Assembly: GCA_032622095.1 (NCBI GenBank)
Contig: CP136062.1
Span: 1,674,001 to 1,738,000, forward strand
Direction of reading: 5' to 3'
Source of the DNA: Siphonodentalium dalli
Taxonomy: Eukaryota; Mollusca; Scaphopoda; Gadilida; Siphonodentaliidae
DNA length: 64,000 nt
In this document: in pieces, positions 1 through 12,495 of the stretch
How the letters are laid out: each line of letters begins with the position of its first letter
Position numbering within the stretch: position 1 is the first letter of the stretch
The notes under the pieces: model-generated
The model's input: the letters and a program-made list of their open reading frames with translations, nothing else
The model's database searches: none
Told to the model about the DNA's origin: nothing
Program-made: the position numbers and the translations under genes

Positions 1-657
1 ACGAACAGAGGAGTTGGTTGTGCGGTGGTCTAAGCGGGAGTGTCTCTGTATCTCGACACGAGTAGTTATTCCAATGTATGGTCTATCATGCATCCAAATA
101 ATGTATGAGATACCATGATACCCTTGTCTATGACGTATACCATACTATTGTTTACTATAGAATGATACTGGTTTGATCCTTCCTGAAGTATACAATGGTT
201 GCTACCAGTCACAAACAATTAAGAATATGATCTTGTTAATTATGATTGTGTGTTCTTATACTATATCATTCACATCTCGACGTACATCTATACAATTAAC
301 CCTAACATTACAATCACTGGAGAAAGGAAGTTTATCCTAGATCCGGAACACATGTAACAATAACTATACTATCGTATGTACTATCGGACAGACTCCCCCA
401 GTCAGCAGTTTGCAAGTATGGGAAACTAAAGTTTGGGTAGATCCGAGTGTACAGAAGATAGTTGGATCTAGGATCTATAACCGCGAACGCGAACCTGAAA
501 AATCAACACATGGATATTCATACACAAACAATCAACATTAAACGAAGTTATTTATCCATGGCGAGTCTGGTAAACATTATGGCACTAGGTCACTGGCGTA
601 TCAGCGAACTGTTAGTTAACAAGAAAACTCAGATGCATGCATCAGGTCACCCATAAA
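1..657. other. AT-rich stretch, nothing recognised
   Basis: No open frame here has a recognisable domain and no repeat boundary is clear. The only long frame (462-656) is 64 codons of low-information sequence. I see no RNA gene or regulatory motif I can defend. Confidence 0.5.
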
Positions 658-1162
658 TTATTTATTATATAATTCTTTTAGCAATCTATTATATATTTTG
701 GAACTTCTATATGTCTGTGTGTATGAATGTATCATATTATTATTATTATGTGTTATAGACTCTAAAACTGCTCGACCGATCCGACAAGAATTTGGTATTT
801 CACGTGCGACCGTGTCCTGACATTGACCTCGTTCATAGTCATTTTTTCTGGACCTCGACCTATCGGACTCAAATTGTGTGTGTAGGACTACTTTGGACCT
901 TGGGATGATAAGAGCGGGTCCAATTTCACAAATGCGACGGTGTCCTTGGTCTCGCTCATATGCGCTCATATAGGCATGTTTCTGGACCTCGACTGATCTG
1001 ACTCAAATTTGGTATGTAGGCCTACTTTGATCCCGGAAACAATATGGACGGGTTCAATTTCACGTGGGACCGTATCCTTGACCTCGCTCATATAGGCATA
1101 GGTCTGGACCGATCACAAAGAAAACCCTAAATAGCCCGGACGAAGTCGGGTACATCAGCTAG
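658..1162 (+). mobile_element. Helitron-like non-autonomous element, 3' end
   Basis: The segment ends in a short GC hairpin (CCCGGAC-GAA-GTCGGG, 1135-1150) followed eight bases later by CTAG (1159-1162) and then T, the arrangement expected at Helitron 3' ends (hairpin about 10 nt before CTRR, insertion before T). The body holds several imperfect copies of a unit reading 'ggacctcgac..gatcggactcaaatttgg' and 'gatcccgg', also found at 3160-3790 and 56660-56990. The 5' end is not fixed; a TC start near 680 is plausible. No Rep/helicase is encoded. Assignment is by terminal structure only. Confidence 0.45.
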
Positions 1163-2249
1163 TATTATAGCAACCACCAAGGGTGCGTTTTACCTAAATG
1201 CATGTGAATTATGACGTCATATCATTTTTATATAATTTTTATATAATTTTTATATATTTCTATATACCATGAGAGAAATTACCGTGTACGTTTATTTGTG
1301 AATTTAACACGTGACTTCCGGTGGTGACTGCGCAGAATCCTGCAGAAACTACAGGGTGCTCAGATATAACGGAGGAATATGCAGACAACAACAACAACTG
1401 ATCAAATTCATTCCCAGATTCTAGAATGTACCCGACTTTCAAGTTTACCCTATTCAGTTCTTTCTGAGGATTAATTACATCCTTTTCATCTGATAAAAAT
1501 AATTGGTATATCATTAGCATAATAATTAATTACCCCCGTCAAGCGACCGTCCTGTCAGTGTCATCCGGCTTACGGCAGTTACTTGATCGGAAATTACTTC
1601 CGTATATCCCATAGACCGATAAGGCCTTCACCTTCGCTTCATGGCAAACAATTTTCACGAATGTACGAGTGTACGTAGATTAATTAATCGCTTGATTTCG
1701 TGACAATCGACAGTTACTGAGTTAGGCTTCACTGTAAACTGTTACAGACAACAATGATCAAGATTCCAGAATCATTCAATCAACCAAAAAGTTCGAAGTT
1801 CAAAGAAAGATAAAAAGAATGAAAGAACGAATTCTGTGTTACGTGTAAATTATGATAATAAAATTGTAGTATGTTTCCTAGTTACCATCTTCAACTTAAG
1901 TTCAAGGAATTGATATCTGATGACGATTCTTGTGGAGGTGTGAACACAACAGCACAATGCGTGCTCCTGGAGGCATTTTTCTCCAAATCCAAGATTTTTT
2001 TAAAGGTAGGTCTGTTTGCTTTAAATTAAAAATTAAATTTTGATTATTATTTCATTTAATCAGTTTTCATCATTTGACAATTTGTCGTGGTCATTCGTTG
2101 GTCATCAGTGTCACAGTCAGTGTGTTTGTCGTCATTCGTGTTTGGTTGTCGTCTGTCGTTTTTCGTCCTTGGTAGTTTGTCGTCGTGTTTATTGTTGGTC
2201 GTTTGTTTTCATCCATTGTTCATTTGTCATCAGTCGTGGTTTTTGTGGC

Positions 2250-3148
2250 AAGTACACCGCAGCCCAAATGTAGTTAGCCAGTGGAGCCGCGGTGTACAAT
2301 GTAGTGCATTTCGGCCGCAGTGGCAATGCTAACTGCACCGTGGTCAAGTGGAAACTTGTTTTGTCCAGCAGGGTACATTGTATCCCGTAGATTTGGACTA
2401 GGATTACCTAGCACAAACCAGGCGAAAAAAAAATACATGTACTGTAGGTTACACATAATTTTGAAACCTGCAGGCCTGGGTCGATGTGTTTGTCATCAAG
2501 ACATTTTTCGTCATCGATCATTCGACATCGTGTTCATCTTTGGCTGTTTGTTTTTCGTCATCAGTAATTTTTCGTCATCGATTGTTCGACATTGTGTTAG
2601 TCGTTGGCCATTTGTTTTTCGTCATCAGTCATTTTTTGTCATCAGTCGGTATTTGTCTTCGTTGTTGTTTGTTGCCATTTGCCATCGTCATCCTCGCCAT
2701 TTATCTGTCATTTGCCACCATTCGTCAGCCGGTGTGTTTTTTCGTTAGTTGTTTTTCATCATCGGTCATTTGTTCATCGGTTGTTTTTCGGAAATACTTA
2801 ACTGCGGTGCGGTTAGCATTGCCACCGCGGCTGAAATGCAACTACACCGCGGCGCCACCGGTTAACTACAGTTGGGTCGTGATGTAATTGCCATTCGGCA
2901 TGGTGTATTTGCCACGGTGTACTTTCATCAAACTGAAAAAAGACAATACAAACCAGAAATTTAACCACGGTGTACATGCCATTCGACTGTGAGGGTAGTT
3001 GCCTTTCGGCCGCAGTGAACTTGCCGTTTGGCCGCAGTGTACTTGCCGTTCGGCTGCGGTGCTCAACTGCAGTTACAAACTCTGACACCGCAGCCGAACA
3101 GCAAATACATTGCGGTGCCAATGGATACTTGTTTTGTCCAGCGGGTTA
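2250..3148 (+). mobile_element. Broken CCCTGCTGG MITE pieces inside repeat A
   Basis: The stretch 2250-2376 carries the MITE terminus AACTTGTTTTGTCCAGCAGG in plus orientation, with inner CCGCGGTG words. The stretch 2805-3148 carries a left-half body and a right terminus (TTGTTTTGTCCAGCGGG). Between them lies unrelated GTC/CATC-rich DNA, so the MITE is interrupted or two copies are abutted. The same arrangement is in repeat A copy 2, so the break predates the duplication. Confidence 0.6.
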
Positions 3149-3159
3149 CATGTATTGTA

Positions 3160-3790
3160 TGTCTACTTTGATCCCGGAAATGGGCGGGTCCAATTTCATG
3201 AGTGACCATGTCCTTGACCATGACCTCGCTCATATACATGTAGGTATATGCTCATATACTATAGGCATGTGTCTGGACCTCAACCAATCGATTGGTACAT
3301 GTACATTGTATGTACGGTAGGCTTCTTTCATCCTGGAAACAATATGGGAGGTCTAATTTCACATGTGACTGTCCTTGTCATTGACCTACCGGTAGCGCAC
3401 ATATACACTCATCGGTTTCTGGACCTCGACTGATCGTTTTTCCACTGACCAGATGCTGTATATTTTGTCCAAACGGAGGCGATCATAGAGAAATCCACAA
3501 ATAGCGCGGACGAAGTCAGGTACATCATTTTGTCTATTATGTTATATTTTAGAACTTCTGCCTCTGTGTGTTATAGACTTGAAAACTGCACGACTGATCG
3601 GACTCAAATTTGGTATTAATGTACCAAAGGCCTACTTTGATCCCGGGAACTATATGGGTGGGTCCAATTTCATATGCGACTGTGTCCTTGACTGCGACCT
3701 CGATATATACTCATACATTGTACATGTATACCGGTTGGCAACGTTGTTCCCTAAAGAGCCCGGATGAAGTCAGGCACATCAGCCAAGTGT
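3160..3790 (+). repeat. Helitron-like unit fragments in tandem
   Basis: Two partial copies of the 658-1162 family: one runs to 'cgcggacgaagtcaggtacatc' near 3530 and is followed at once by a new start (TCTATTATGTTATATTTTAG, about 3533) and a second unit ending in 'cggatgaagtcaggcacatc' near 3782. The hairpin-like GC ends are weaker than at 1135. Repeat A copy 2 has only the second unit, so the first was added to copy 1 or lost from copy 2. Confidence 0.45.
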
Positions 3791-3926
3791 ACCGGTACAG
3801 ACTTTCATTGTTGAGGCGCGCGATCGCTCTTGCGCACCATCGCACGGTAAAACTGAAAACCAGCGAGCGAGCGATTGCGCACCTTGGCCAAATACAGAGA
3901 GCGAACCTGATAACGCTAATATGAAC

Positions 3927-5280
3927 ATAAGCTAGCTTAATTAACGAACCAAAGCTGAACAACATGGGTGCCCGTTTGGTGGTGTGGGGCGATTAACTAT
4001 GCATGTGGTCATTCAACCAGTAAAACTGACGTTGTGACATGGCATAGCGGCTGAAATGACGAGAAACCTTTATCAACCGACCAACATGGATGTTCCTGTG
4101 GCTTCAATCTCACATGATTGAATCATTTTGTAACTGGTACCTCAAGTTCATAAAGTTAGAAATATTCTAAATGTGGCCATTTGTTGGTCTACTTACAACA
4201 GATTTTCCACTGAATACCAAAGTTAGGTGGGGGTCAGAACCAGAACCCCTCCCACCAATTATGTGGTTCTAAACTCAGCTCATAAATCACCATCTACAAG
4301 TACATGTACATCTATCAGGACTATGAGTTCGAACTCCGTAAAATAAAATAAGCTGAGAAACTGGTGTGAATTAAACTGTGACGGGGTCTCAAGCATGTCT
4401 ACCCCTGCACATCAGAAAAATGCCATTAACCTGATCATGACTAGAGCTCAATGAAATTTTGCGAAAAACTTGGTCCAATGCACACTTCTATATATGGGAG
4501 TCTCCCATTGGGAGCCTCGCGTATATAAGAAAAGACATTGGCCTAACAACATTTGCCTTAACATTGTAAACCAGTGAACTTTTATATGCGAGGCTCACCA
4601 TGAGAGACATGCATATATTTATACATGTATACGAGTGTGCACAGGCACATTATCTTTAATGCTGCACCAGTATGAAAGGGTTAAATGGCAAAAGTAGCTT
4701 GAGGATGGATGTGATCCATCATATCGCAGGTCAATTCAACCAGTCCCAAACGATTTCATGTTCAAGTGCTTGTGTACTAATTTATAGCACAAACTCATAC
4801 CGGTATTTCAGTCGCCAGTTGATAGAAATACATGATTTTCAAATTTGTCAATAATTCAAAATTTCACTCACCTTGCAGTGTGTAGACTATAGTGACTAGT
4901 GTTGTTATATATTCTGTCATATTTTCACAATAAAAGGTAAACTACCGCCAGGAATGAAATCAAATTGCAATTCAATATTCATAATTCTCATTTGCAGTAG
5001 CAGTAATTGAAATACATACAACTGATAAGATATCTCTTTAGGCAAATGCTTTAGAATTTCTACAGCAAGTCAGAAGTGTTGAAAATGAGTTAATGAAAAT
5101 CATGAATAATGATTTACATGTACATGTACTCTTGTCGGATTTAAAGGCATGCTACACATGTATCAAAATATTTCTGTCATTTGTTCCGTATAATGGCGGC
5201 ATGGTTGATATTTATTGTACTATAGTGGCATATAAGATAGGGAACGCTCAATGTTGCCTATATTTAGAGCGAAAATAAAG
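3927..5280. other. Gene-free stretch with an old dispersed repeat
   Basis: No domain-bearing frame. A weak inverted repeat pairs GAGCCTCGCGTATA (about 4511) with TATATGCGAGGCTC (about 4584). The part 4770-5040 (landmarks TTTATAGCACAAACTCATA and TTTTCACAATAAAAGGTA) matches pieces at 21690-21850 and 26820-26900, so it is an old interspersed repeat. Nothing else is seen. Confidence 0.45.
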
Positions 5281-5680
5281 TAATAATGGGGCACTTCTCT
5301 CAGTCTAACACAAGGTCATAACTCTGGAAAAGGGCCATAACCCCGAAAAGAGTGCAGACAAAACTTGCACTGTGAAGGACGGGGTCAAACGAAGGTCTCC
5401 ACTATATACCTCCGAACCCTCCGAATCCTCAATCACAAATTTCCAAGTCAAAGAATGGTTGTAACTGGCAAATATGAAACTGGTATGTGGGGATCCTTTC
5501 CACCACCAAACTATGCTCAACATACAAGAACACCCTATAATTAACACCCCGAGTTACAAGCTTAAATATTCTTTCGGACACAAATTTCTAACTCAAACAA
5601 GGGCCGTAACTCTTGTAAACATTACAGGTGTGTCTGTCCCAATGGGACTAAGGATACCCCCTTTTTAAAACAATAAGATG
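5281..5680. repeat. Dispersed 'GGGCCATAACTCTGG' repeat
   Basis: The motif 'aaggtcataactctggaaaagggccataacccc' recurs in degenerate form here (5320-5345, 5600-5615), at 6760-6850 and at 9180-9250. In each place it is followed by sequence about 'gtgcagacaaaacttg' or 'gtgaacaaaaccgaaa'. I take it as an interspersed repeat, family unknown. The frames it gives on either strand (5305-5547, 5474-5668) are not convincing proteins. Confidence 0.4.
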
Positions 5681-6900
5681 GTTCACATATTAGTAAACAT
5701 TTAGTTAAAATAATAAAATAACAGATTCCCATTGCAGGTACAAATCCCTAACCCGAATCATAAAACCTATTGAGCAAATGAGAGGCTGATCATGATCGGC
5801 AGATGTTAACCTATTCCTTGGCGATAGTAAATTACTATGATCGGAAACATAAATGAGTGTGTTGATGTTGATTTATAGAGTATACTGTTATGTACTATTA
5901 TAGACCATACATGTACATAACACAACTTATAGGAATTTATGGGTCACTCACATTTACATGTACGTTATGTAAGAGAATGCACTGGAACAGGATCTGTTAT
6001 GCGCTGCACCACCCCAGCCTTGGGTTAAATGTGAAAAGGTGACCATGGAATACTTGGTCAAGAGATTCCAATTTAAGTTTACAATGTATCATATTCTACC
6101 AACAACCGCCATCAAGATAAGATACCTCACTGCTGACCCATTGGTAATATGGTATGAATTATTTATACACCAAAGCGGTCAACAAATCACAGGCATAGTT
6201 TATGCTGAAGACTGGTATCACTATTAAACAAATAACATTTACATTTTTTGTATAATAACATCAGACCATCTGTAGAGTGATGATCTAGTCTACATGTGAT
6301 GTGAATTGTTAAAACTGTTTATTTTAAATTAGATACAATAACTTTCTTTATCTACATAAGGCATAAGAGATATCAGAAAATAATATAGCCATTATATATT
6401 AATGGCTACAGTAGTCCAAAGGCATGGGATGGAATTGGTGATTTGGGTTTAATGTCGCTCAAAACAAATTTACCAGTACACAACACAATACATGTATTTT
6501 GTTCCGATTTAAACAAAATTTGATGTGCTGACTCGGGTACCCTTGGCAGAGTTATAATGGTGTTAGTTTTTTAAATTTTGGTAACTTTGGAATAAAAAAA
6601 TTGTTTAATTATTTAAACAAAATATTTTTTTATTTTATTTATTTATTTATTGATTATTTTTGTGAGGTTTTTTTTGGATAAATTGAGCAAGGAATTCAAT
6701 CTAAGAATTTTTTATTTTTTTTTAATATAGAGTGAATATTTTTTAGAAAAAGGGCAATAACTCAGTTAAAAATAGTTGCATCAAACCCATATTCGAACTT
6801 GATCTGTCTTTTGGGCTCAGACATTCATATGTAAAATTCCGATCAGACAGACGAGTGGTCACTATCTTTATCATACTATGCTATGGCTAAATATAATAAA
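5681..6900. other. AT-rich gene-free stretch
   Basis: Long T and A runs at 6580-6740, one more copy of the 'ggcaataactcag' repeat at 6755-6850, and no recognisable protein or RNA. The 62-codon frame at 6039-6227 has no domain. Confidence 0.45.
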
Positions 6901-8684
6901 AGTGACAATGACACTGCAGCTCAACTTGGAAAGGGAATAATTGCATGTGTTATGTCATAATGTCAATGGTGTGATTAGGAATGTGGAAAGTTGAAAGGCC
7001 TAGTTATGCAAAGAGTGAAATCCAAGATGGCCGCTGGCAGCCATGTTTTTTGGCCGAATGACCACAAAATGACTTAAATTCCCATCTACATGTCATTAAC
7101 ATCCATCACAAATTTCATGACGATCCGACAAAAGATCATATGACCTGTACTAGGCTGTAGCCTGTGTCAAAGAATTTAGTCATGTAAAGAGTAAATTCCA
7201 AGATGGCTGCTGGCGGCCATGTTTTTTGGCTGAATGACCGCAAAATGACTCGTTCCCATCTACATGTCATTGTTAACATCCATGACTAATTTCATGATGA
7301 TCCGACCAAAGCTACGACCTGTAACCCGTGACAAAGTATTTAGTCATGCAAAGAGTAAAATCCAAGTTGGCTACTGGCGGACATGTTTTTTGGCCGAAAG
7401 ACCCCAAAATGACTCGTTCCCATCTACATGTCAATATTAACACCAACGACGAATATCATGATGATCAGAAGAACAGTATGACCTGTAGCCCGTGCCAATG
7501 GATTAAATTTTTTAATCCAAGATGGCCACTGGCGCCATGTTTTTTGGCCGAATGGCCCCAAAATGACTCGTTCCCATCTACTTATTAATGTCAACAGCTG
7601 TGACATATTTCATAATTATCCGACCAAAGGTAGGACCTGTAGCCCGTGCCCAAGGATTTATTCATGCAAAGAGTAAAATCCAAGATGGCTGCTGCCGGCC
7701 ATGTTTTTTGGCCCAATGGCCCCAAAATGACTCGTTCCCATCTACATGTCATTGTTAACATCGATGACAAATTTCATCATGATCAGACGAACAGTACGAT
7801 CTGTAGCCCGTGCTAATGGATTGAAATTTGAAATTCTAGATGGCCGCTGGCGGCCATGTTTTTTTGCCGAATGACACAACAATTACTCGTTCTCATCTAG
7901 ATGTCAATGTCAACAGCCATGACAAATCTCATAATGATCCAACCAAAGGTACTACGACCTGTAGCCCATGCCAAAGGATTTAGTCATGCAGAGTAAAATT
8001 CAAAATGGCTGCTGGCGCCCATGTTTTTTGGCCGAATGACCCCAAGATGACTCGTTCCCATCTGCATGTCAATATTAACATCGATGATAAATTTCATGAT
8101 GATCAAACAAACAGTACTACCTGTAGCCCGTGCTAATGGATTAAAATTTGAAATTCAAGATGGCCGCTGGCGGCCATGTTTTTTGGCCCAATTACCCCAA
8201 AATGGCTTGTTCCCATCTTCATGTTAATATTAACATCGATGACAAATTTCATGAAGATCCGACCAAAGCGACGAACTGTAGCCCATGCAGAAGGATTTAG
8301 TCATGCAAAGAGTAAAATCCAAGATGGCTGCTGGCGGCCATATTTTTTGGCCGAACGACCCCAAAATGACTCGTTCCCATCTCCAGTTACAACATCGATG
8401 ACAAATTTCATGATGATCAGACGAACAGTACGACTTGTAGCCTGTGCTAATGGATTGAAATTTTAAATTCAAGATGGCCGCTTGCGGCCATGTTTTTTTC
8501 CCGAATGACCCCAAAATGACTCGTTCCCATCTACATGTCAATGTCAAGAGGCATGACAAATTTCATAATGATCCGACCAAAGGTACGACCTGTAGCCAGT
8601 GCTAAAGGAAATTGTTGACGAGTCACGCACACACACACGGATGACGGATACCAAGCCATGGCAAATAGCTCAAACTTTACAAAG
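6901..8684 (+). mobile_element. Pearl-like element P1 with tandem ~160 bp cores
   Basis: The left end reads 'gtgacaatgacactgcagctcaactt' and the right end 'ggcaaatagctcaaactttacaaag'. Between are about ten ~160 bp units with landmarks AAGATGGCCGCTGGCGGCCA, CCCCAAAATGACTCGTTCCC, ATCTACATGTCAATGTTAAC and ACCTGTAGCCCGTGCCAA. Two sub-types alternate: one continuing 'ggatttagtcatgcaaagagtaaaatcc', the other 'ggattgaaatttgaaattc', giving a ~320 bp dimer. A short CA tract lies before the right end. Non-autonomous elements with this plan are known in bivalves as pearl elements and are often linked to Helitron-like elements. Frames inside are not genes. Confidence 0.75.
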
Positions 8685-10735
8685 TTAAAAATGTAGGAAT
8701 AAAAGCTCGGACAAAATTATACATTTTGCAAAGATTTTCTAAGTCGAAAAATGGGGATGTAACGCCACCATAAAAAGTCTGACAGATGTCATAATCGCAG
8801 GTCCCCATGTTGTTGATGTCTGTGCCAACTTCCACGGAAAATGATCAGAAAACAGCTGAGGAAAACTCCAGACAAATTTATGTCCACAGACAAGCTGATT
8901 GGAGTATAAACCCCCTTCTCCACAACCGCGTTGCAGGGGGTATAATTAATGGACAAAACATTTCCCCCAACCTGTGATATCACTGCGACATAAGACAACA
9001 AAATCCAATAATAAAGACATCCACAGCCAGAGGTCAGAGTAGATTTTGTATAGCATTCCCTACCAATACATCTTTTTTCATTGTAAATTGCTTTGCAGAA
9101 ATTGGAAAACGCATCACAAATTGCGATGCGAATCCAGTTACATTGATATAGAGCATGTTTGTTATGGACGCTACACAAAGTCCAGTAAAGGGCCATAACT
9201 CTGGGAAAAAGTGTGAACAAAACCGAAATTGGAATTCCCAGTTTTGAGCTGTGTTGTGAAATGTTAGTTATGGATAGACAGAATGACACACCGAAAGGAA
9301 AGACAGACTGAGGTACATGTACATGTATCACAATATATACCTCTAATCCTTGGTACGGATACCTGTACAACTGTACATACTAGTACTGTATACATGTACT
9401 GTACATACTGTATACATGTACATGTACACCAATCAGTAAGCCTGGGGGCGAGCTTGTGCATGTACCTGTATTTACTCATAAAGTAGGTACTGGGCTTACT
9501 CACAAGGCCCCCTCCCCTTTGCAAACATTGAGTTAGCCTTCAGGTGCTGACATACCATCATGTTTGATATCATTACCATATTTTGGTACTGAAAAAGATA
9601 ATAATGTGTTTTATTTATATCAATAACAAGATAAAATCACATGATAATGGCCAGAAACAGTGACAAGACAGTTCAGCTTCTATACATTTGGGATAAAAAA
9701 AAAGCACAGATGTGCTTGAGTACATGTATCTTCTCCTACAGGGTACGTGTATTCTATAGGATAGAAAGACATGATTGTATTCACCTTCCAAATGCTCAAC
9801 AATGGGGGTGGGCTAAACTGGGCTTATCTACCGATACGAGGAGACTGGGTTTATCCTCGAGGATGGGCTTACTAACGGTTGTATACAGTAATACGGCCAA
9901 AGTAAAAAGAAACTATGTTTCCGTACATCGACCGACCCTAAAAATAACCCGCCGACCCTAAACTTTTTATTGATATTTTGAGAAAAAGTCAAAATTTTCT
10001 AAAATTAACTGTTTTTACCACTATTGCTCTTAAATATTGATGACCTTTAGTGTGCAAAACACATGGTTTCTAACATATCCCTGTGAAAAGTTACCATGAA
10101 CTGACAGCTGTCAAAGGCCCCAGGTGTGTGATGGGTTGTGGATTGATGGGCATACATTTTGCAATTTTAATTTCCTGAGTGTATCTCGGACTACATGTAT
10201 CTCCTGCCTGCTTTATGTCTTGTTTGGGACTTATGGAACACTATCAACAGACATGGTGGATGTGTATCTGTATATATACATGTATAGAGGTTATCACCAC
10301 ATATGTTAGGGGTATAAAATGTAGCTACCGTCTCCAAAAACCAGGCATGCTCGGTGGTCGTACTGGCTACCTCCAGACAATGGGATGTAGTCGTCACAAT
10401 ACAAGTACGGTATAATGGCGGTATTATTGGTAACATTCTTATAAAAAGTTAGTGACAACAATTTTCTACCAAGTTTATAGCCAAATTTCTGAAAATGTGC
10501 TGCATGTATGTCATGTACATGTATGTGAATAATAAAAAACATACCTAAACATGAAATTTGATTTTTTTATCAATCTTAATGTATATTTCCACTGTGTTGA
10601 TCAAGTAATACTTTCCCCACAACACGGGTTGGCATTTTATGTTACTTCGGTCGAGGTAGTTCAATATTTCTGCAGCTGGATAAAAAATATCAAAATAAAA
10701 TAAAAACAAAAATTTCCCTACCTACAGGGTTACCA
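8685..10735. other. Gene-free stretch with TACATGTA-rich tract
   Basis: No supported gene. 9170-9260 has the 'gggccataactctggg' repeat. 9310-9480 is dense in TACATGTA/GTACATGT palindromic words. The longest frame (8789-9370, minus, 193 codons) overlaps these repeats and shows no domain. The part 10560-10735 shares sequence, inverted, with 16850-16945. Confidence 0.45.
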
Positions 10736-10742
10736 TACCTAC

Positions 10743-11292
10743 CAGGGGGGGGGGGGGTCGGAAAAAAAATTCAGGCACGTATGGCATTTTTTCCCTTTCA
10801 ATCATTTTTTGTACCCACCCACCCCACCGCCAATTTTTTTTTCCGTTTTCGGCAGTTTTTTCCGACCATTTATTTACACCCATCCCCCTTTTAACACTAA
10901 AAACAGAGATTTGCGGGGGAAATTCACTGTAAACAGCTGTGTATGAATTTATGTGCATACTATTTATCATGGATGTTAACATGGACATGTAAATAGGAAT
11001 GAGTCATTTTTAGGTCATTCGGCCAAAAAAACATGGCTGCCAGCGGCCAACTTGGATTTCAAAATGTGCAACAAAATACAACACGATAACTGCCTGCAGT
11101 CAGTTCACCAGTTAGAATTACATTATTTCTCGCATTCAAAGTGGATTTGAAGCCCAACTCATTGCCAAAACACTAAAAAACAAGCAGGAAATTTTTGTTT
11201 TAGTTGCGGAAAAAATTGCCTGTTGGTGGCTTTGACAACCCACCCACCCCGGCATACGTGCCGAAATTATTTTTTTCACCCCCCCCCCCCTG
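10743..11292. mobile_element. hAT-like non-autonomous element
   Basis: The ends are CAGGGGGGGG... and ...CCCCCCCCTG. Inverted similarity runs inward past a GGCACGTATG word on the left and CATACGTGCC on the right. The flanks carry TACCTAC on both sides (10736-10742 and 11293-11299). CAGGG termini with a 7-8 bp duplication fit the hAT superfamily. The inside has no transposase; it holds a piece of pearl-like core at about 10985-11070 (inverted), so the element carries or was hit by that repeat. Confidence 0.6.
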
Positions 11293-11299
11293 TACCTAC

Positions 11300-12495
11300 C
11301 CTAATTTTTTCGCGCCGTTACCGGAAACATACAATCTTTTTTCTTTGGCCTAAACAGAATAGATCACTTGATTTAACTGATGACATGAACGATTCAATCA
11401 AGACAATCATGCTTGTACAACATCCCTGCCTCTAACTTGTTGTTGGCCATTAAAAATAAATATTAGCCCCAGTACAAACCGTGGCAGAAAAAGTGTGTAA
11501 ACAACAGATTCTACCATAAGTACGGGTAATGATCGCACATTCAGTAAAATACCCGAAGTGTCAAAAGTTTACCGGATCGCAGGAGTGTCAAACTATCGAC
11601 CAGTAACACACGACCAGTAACACACATACGTGGGTCCATAATGTTCAACAACTGTGTTGCCTCTCATGAATTATTTCACGTAACCAGTTCAATCGAGTGA
11701 TTATTCTCTATGTAACCTACAATGTACATGTAGATATCAGGATATCAGATAGTATGTTTCCGCTAACGTTGTAAACAAATTAGGATGGGGGGGGGGTTCG
11801 AACAAAATTCCAGGTTGGTATGATAGGGTGGGTGGGTGTCTCTCGGGTCCGAAAAGCATTTTTTTCCATGTACCAAATTTATTTTCCATTTCTGGTATTG
11901 AGTCTTATTTTGATGTGTTTTGAACAGAAACAGGTCATATACAATGTATAGTTACTAGAAATACTATACTATATATATAGAGGTTATCAGAAGTTGGATC
12001 AGTGGCACAATGCCAACAATATCCCAAATTCAACTTGATAGAACAAGAAACTGCGCTATTGGAAAAATAAAATTTTATCAGGATTCCATCTACTGATACA
12101 ACAAAATAAGAATAACTATGCAGAACTCAGCTGAAAATAAGAAATAATATGAAAGCACACTTGATCATATGTGACATGGAAATAAAGATCTACAATGTAC
12201 CGGCAATAAATAATGGAATAAAATAGACTTTTGACAACGTAAAACATAAAATCTTAACATATAAATTGAAGGCCAGCCGGGTCAGCTTGAACAATTTCAA
12301 ATTGTTTCCAAGTCAATGTGGATCAGCTTGTAATGTTACTCACAAAACAAAGATTTTATCGTCACTGATATTGTGAGCAAAAAAAGAAGTGAGATTGGGC
12401 TATCCATCCATGTTATTCCCAATTATTACGAAGCCTATTACTTCAGGCAGTGGCTACTAGCCTGCCATTACACGCTATAACATGTTTCCTCAGTT
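11300..12495. other. Gene-free stretch
   Basis: AT-rich with one G-run (11788-11797) in a context like the ends of 10743-11292 ('ggggttcgaacaaaattccagg..gggtgggtggg'), perhaps a degraded relative. No domain-bearing frame and no RNA gene seen. Confidence 0.4.

Larger units (their letters stand above)
1163..3926 (+). repeat. Repeat A, copy 1
   Basis: This block matches 54646-57120 almost throughout in the same orientation, from ATAGCAACCACC to GATAACGCTA. Copy 1 has an extra ~300 bp of Helitron-like sequence (about 3240-3540) and an extra 17 bp near 2623. Inside are GTC/CATC-rich stretches that give spurious Ser/Val/Phe/His-rich frames, and two pieces of the CCCTGCTGG MITE (about 2250-2376 and 2805-3148). 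No coding domain is visible. It may be a segmental duplication or the body of a larger transposon; no target duplication marks its ends. Confidence 0.7.

Noticed and set aside
2087..2887. Overlapping Ser/Phe/His-rich frames in repeat A (also 55579-56388)
   Set aside because: Both strands and several frames are open because of GTC/CATC simple repeats; no domain or start context.
4322..4345. GAGTTCGAACTCC as a tRNA T-arm or SINE B box
   Set aside because: No acceptor, D or anticodon stems fit around it; the word is a plain palindrome.
7328..8559. Protein frames such as 7328-7588, 8176-8466 and 8230-8559
   Set aside because: They arise from the ~160 bp pearl-like core; the same peptides recur in P2 and P3 with stops and shifts.
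8789..9370. 193-codon minus frame
   Set aside because: Longest frame outside the elements, but it crosses a dispersed repeat and a TACATGTA tract and shows no domain or membrane pattern that I can defend.
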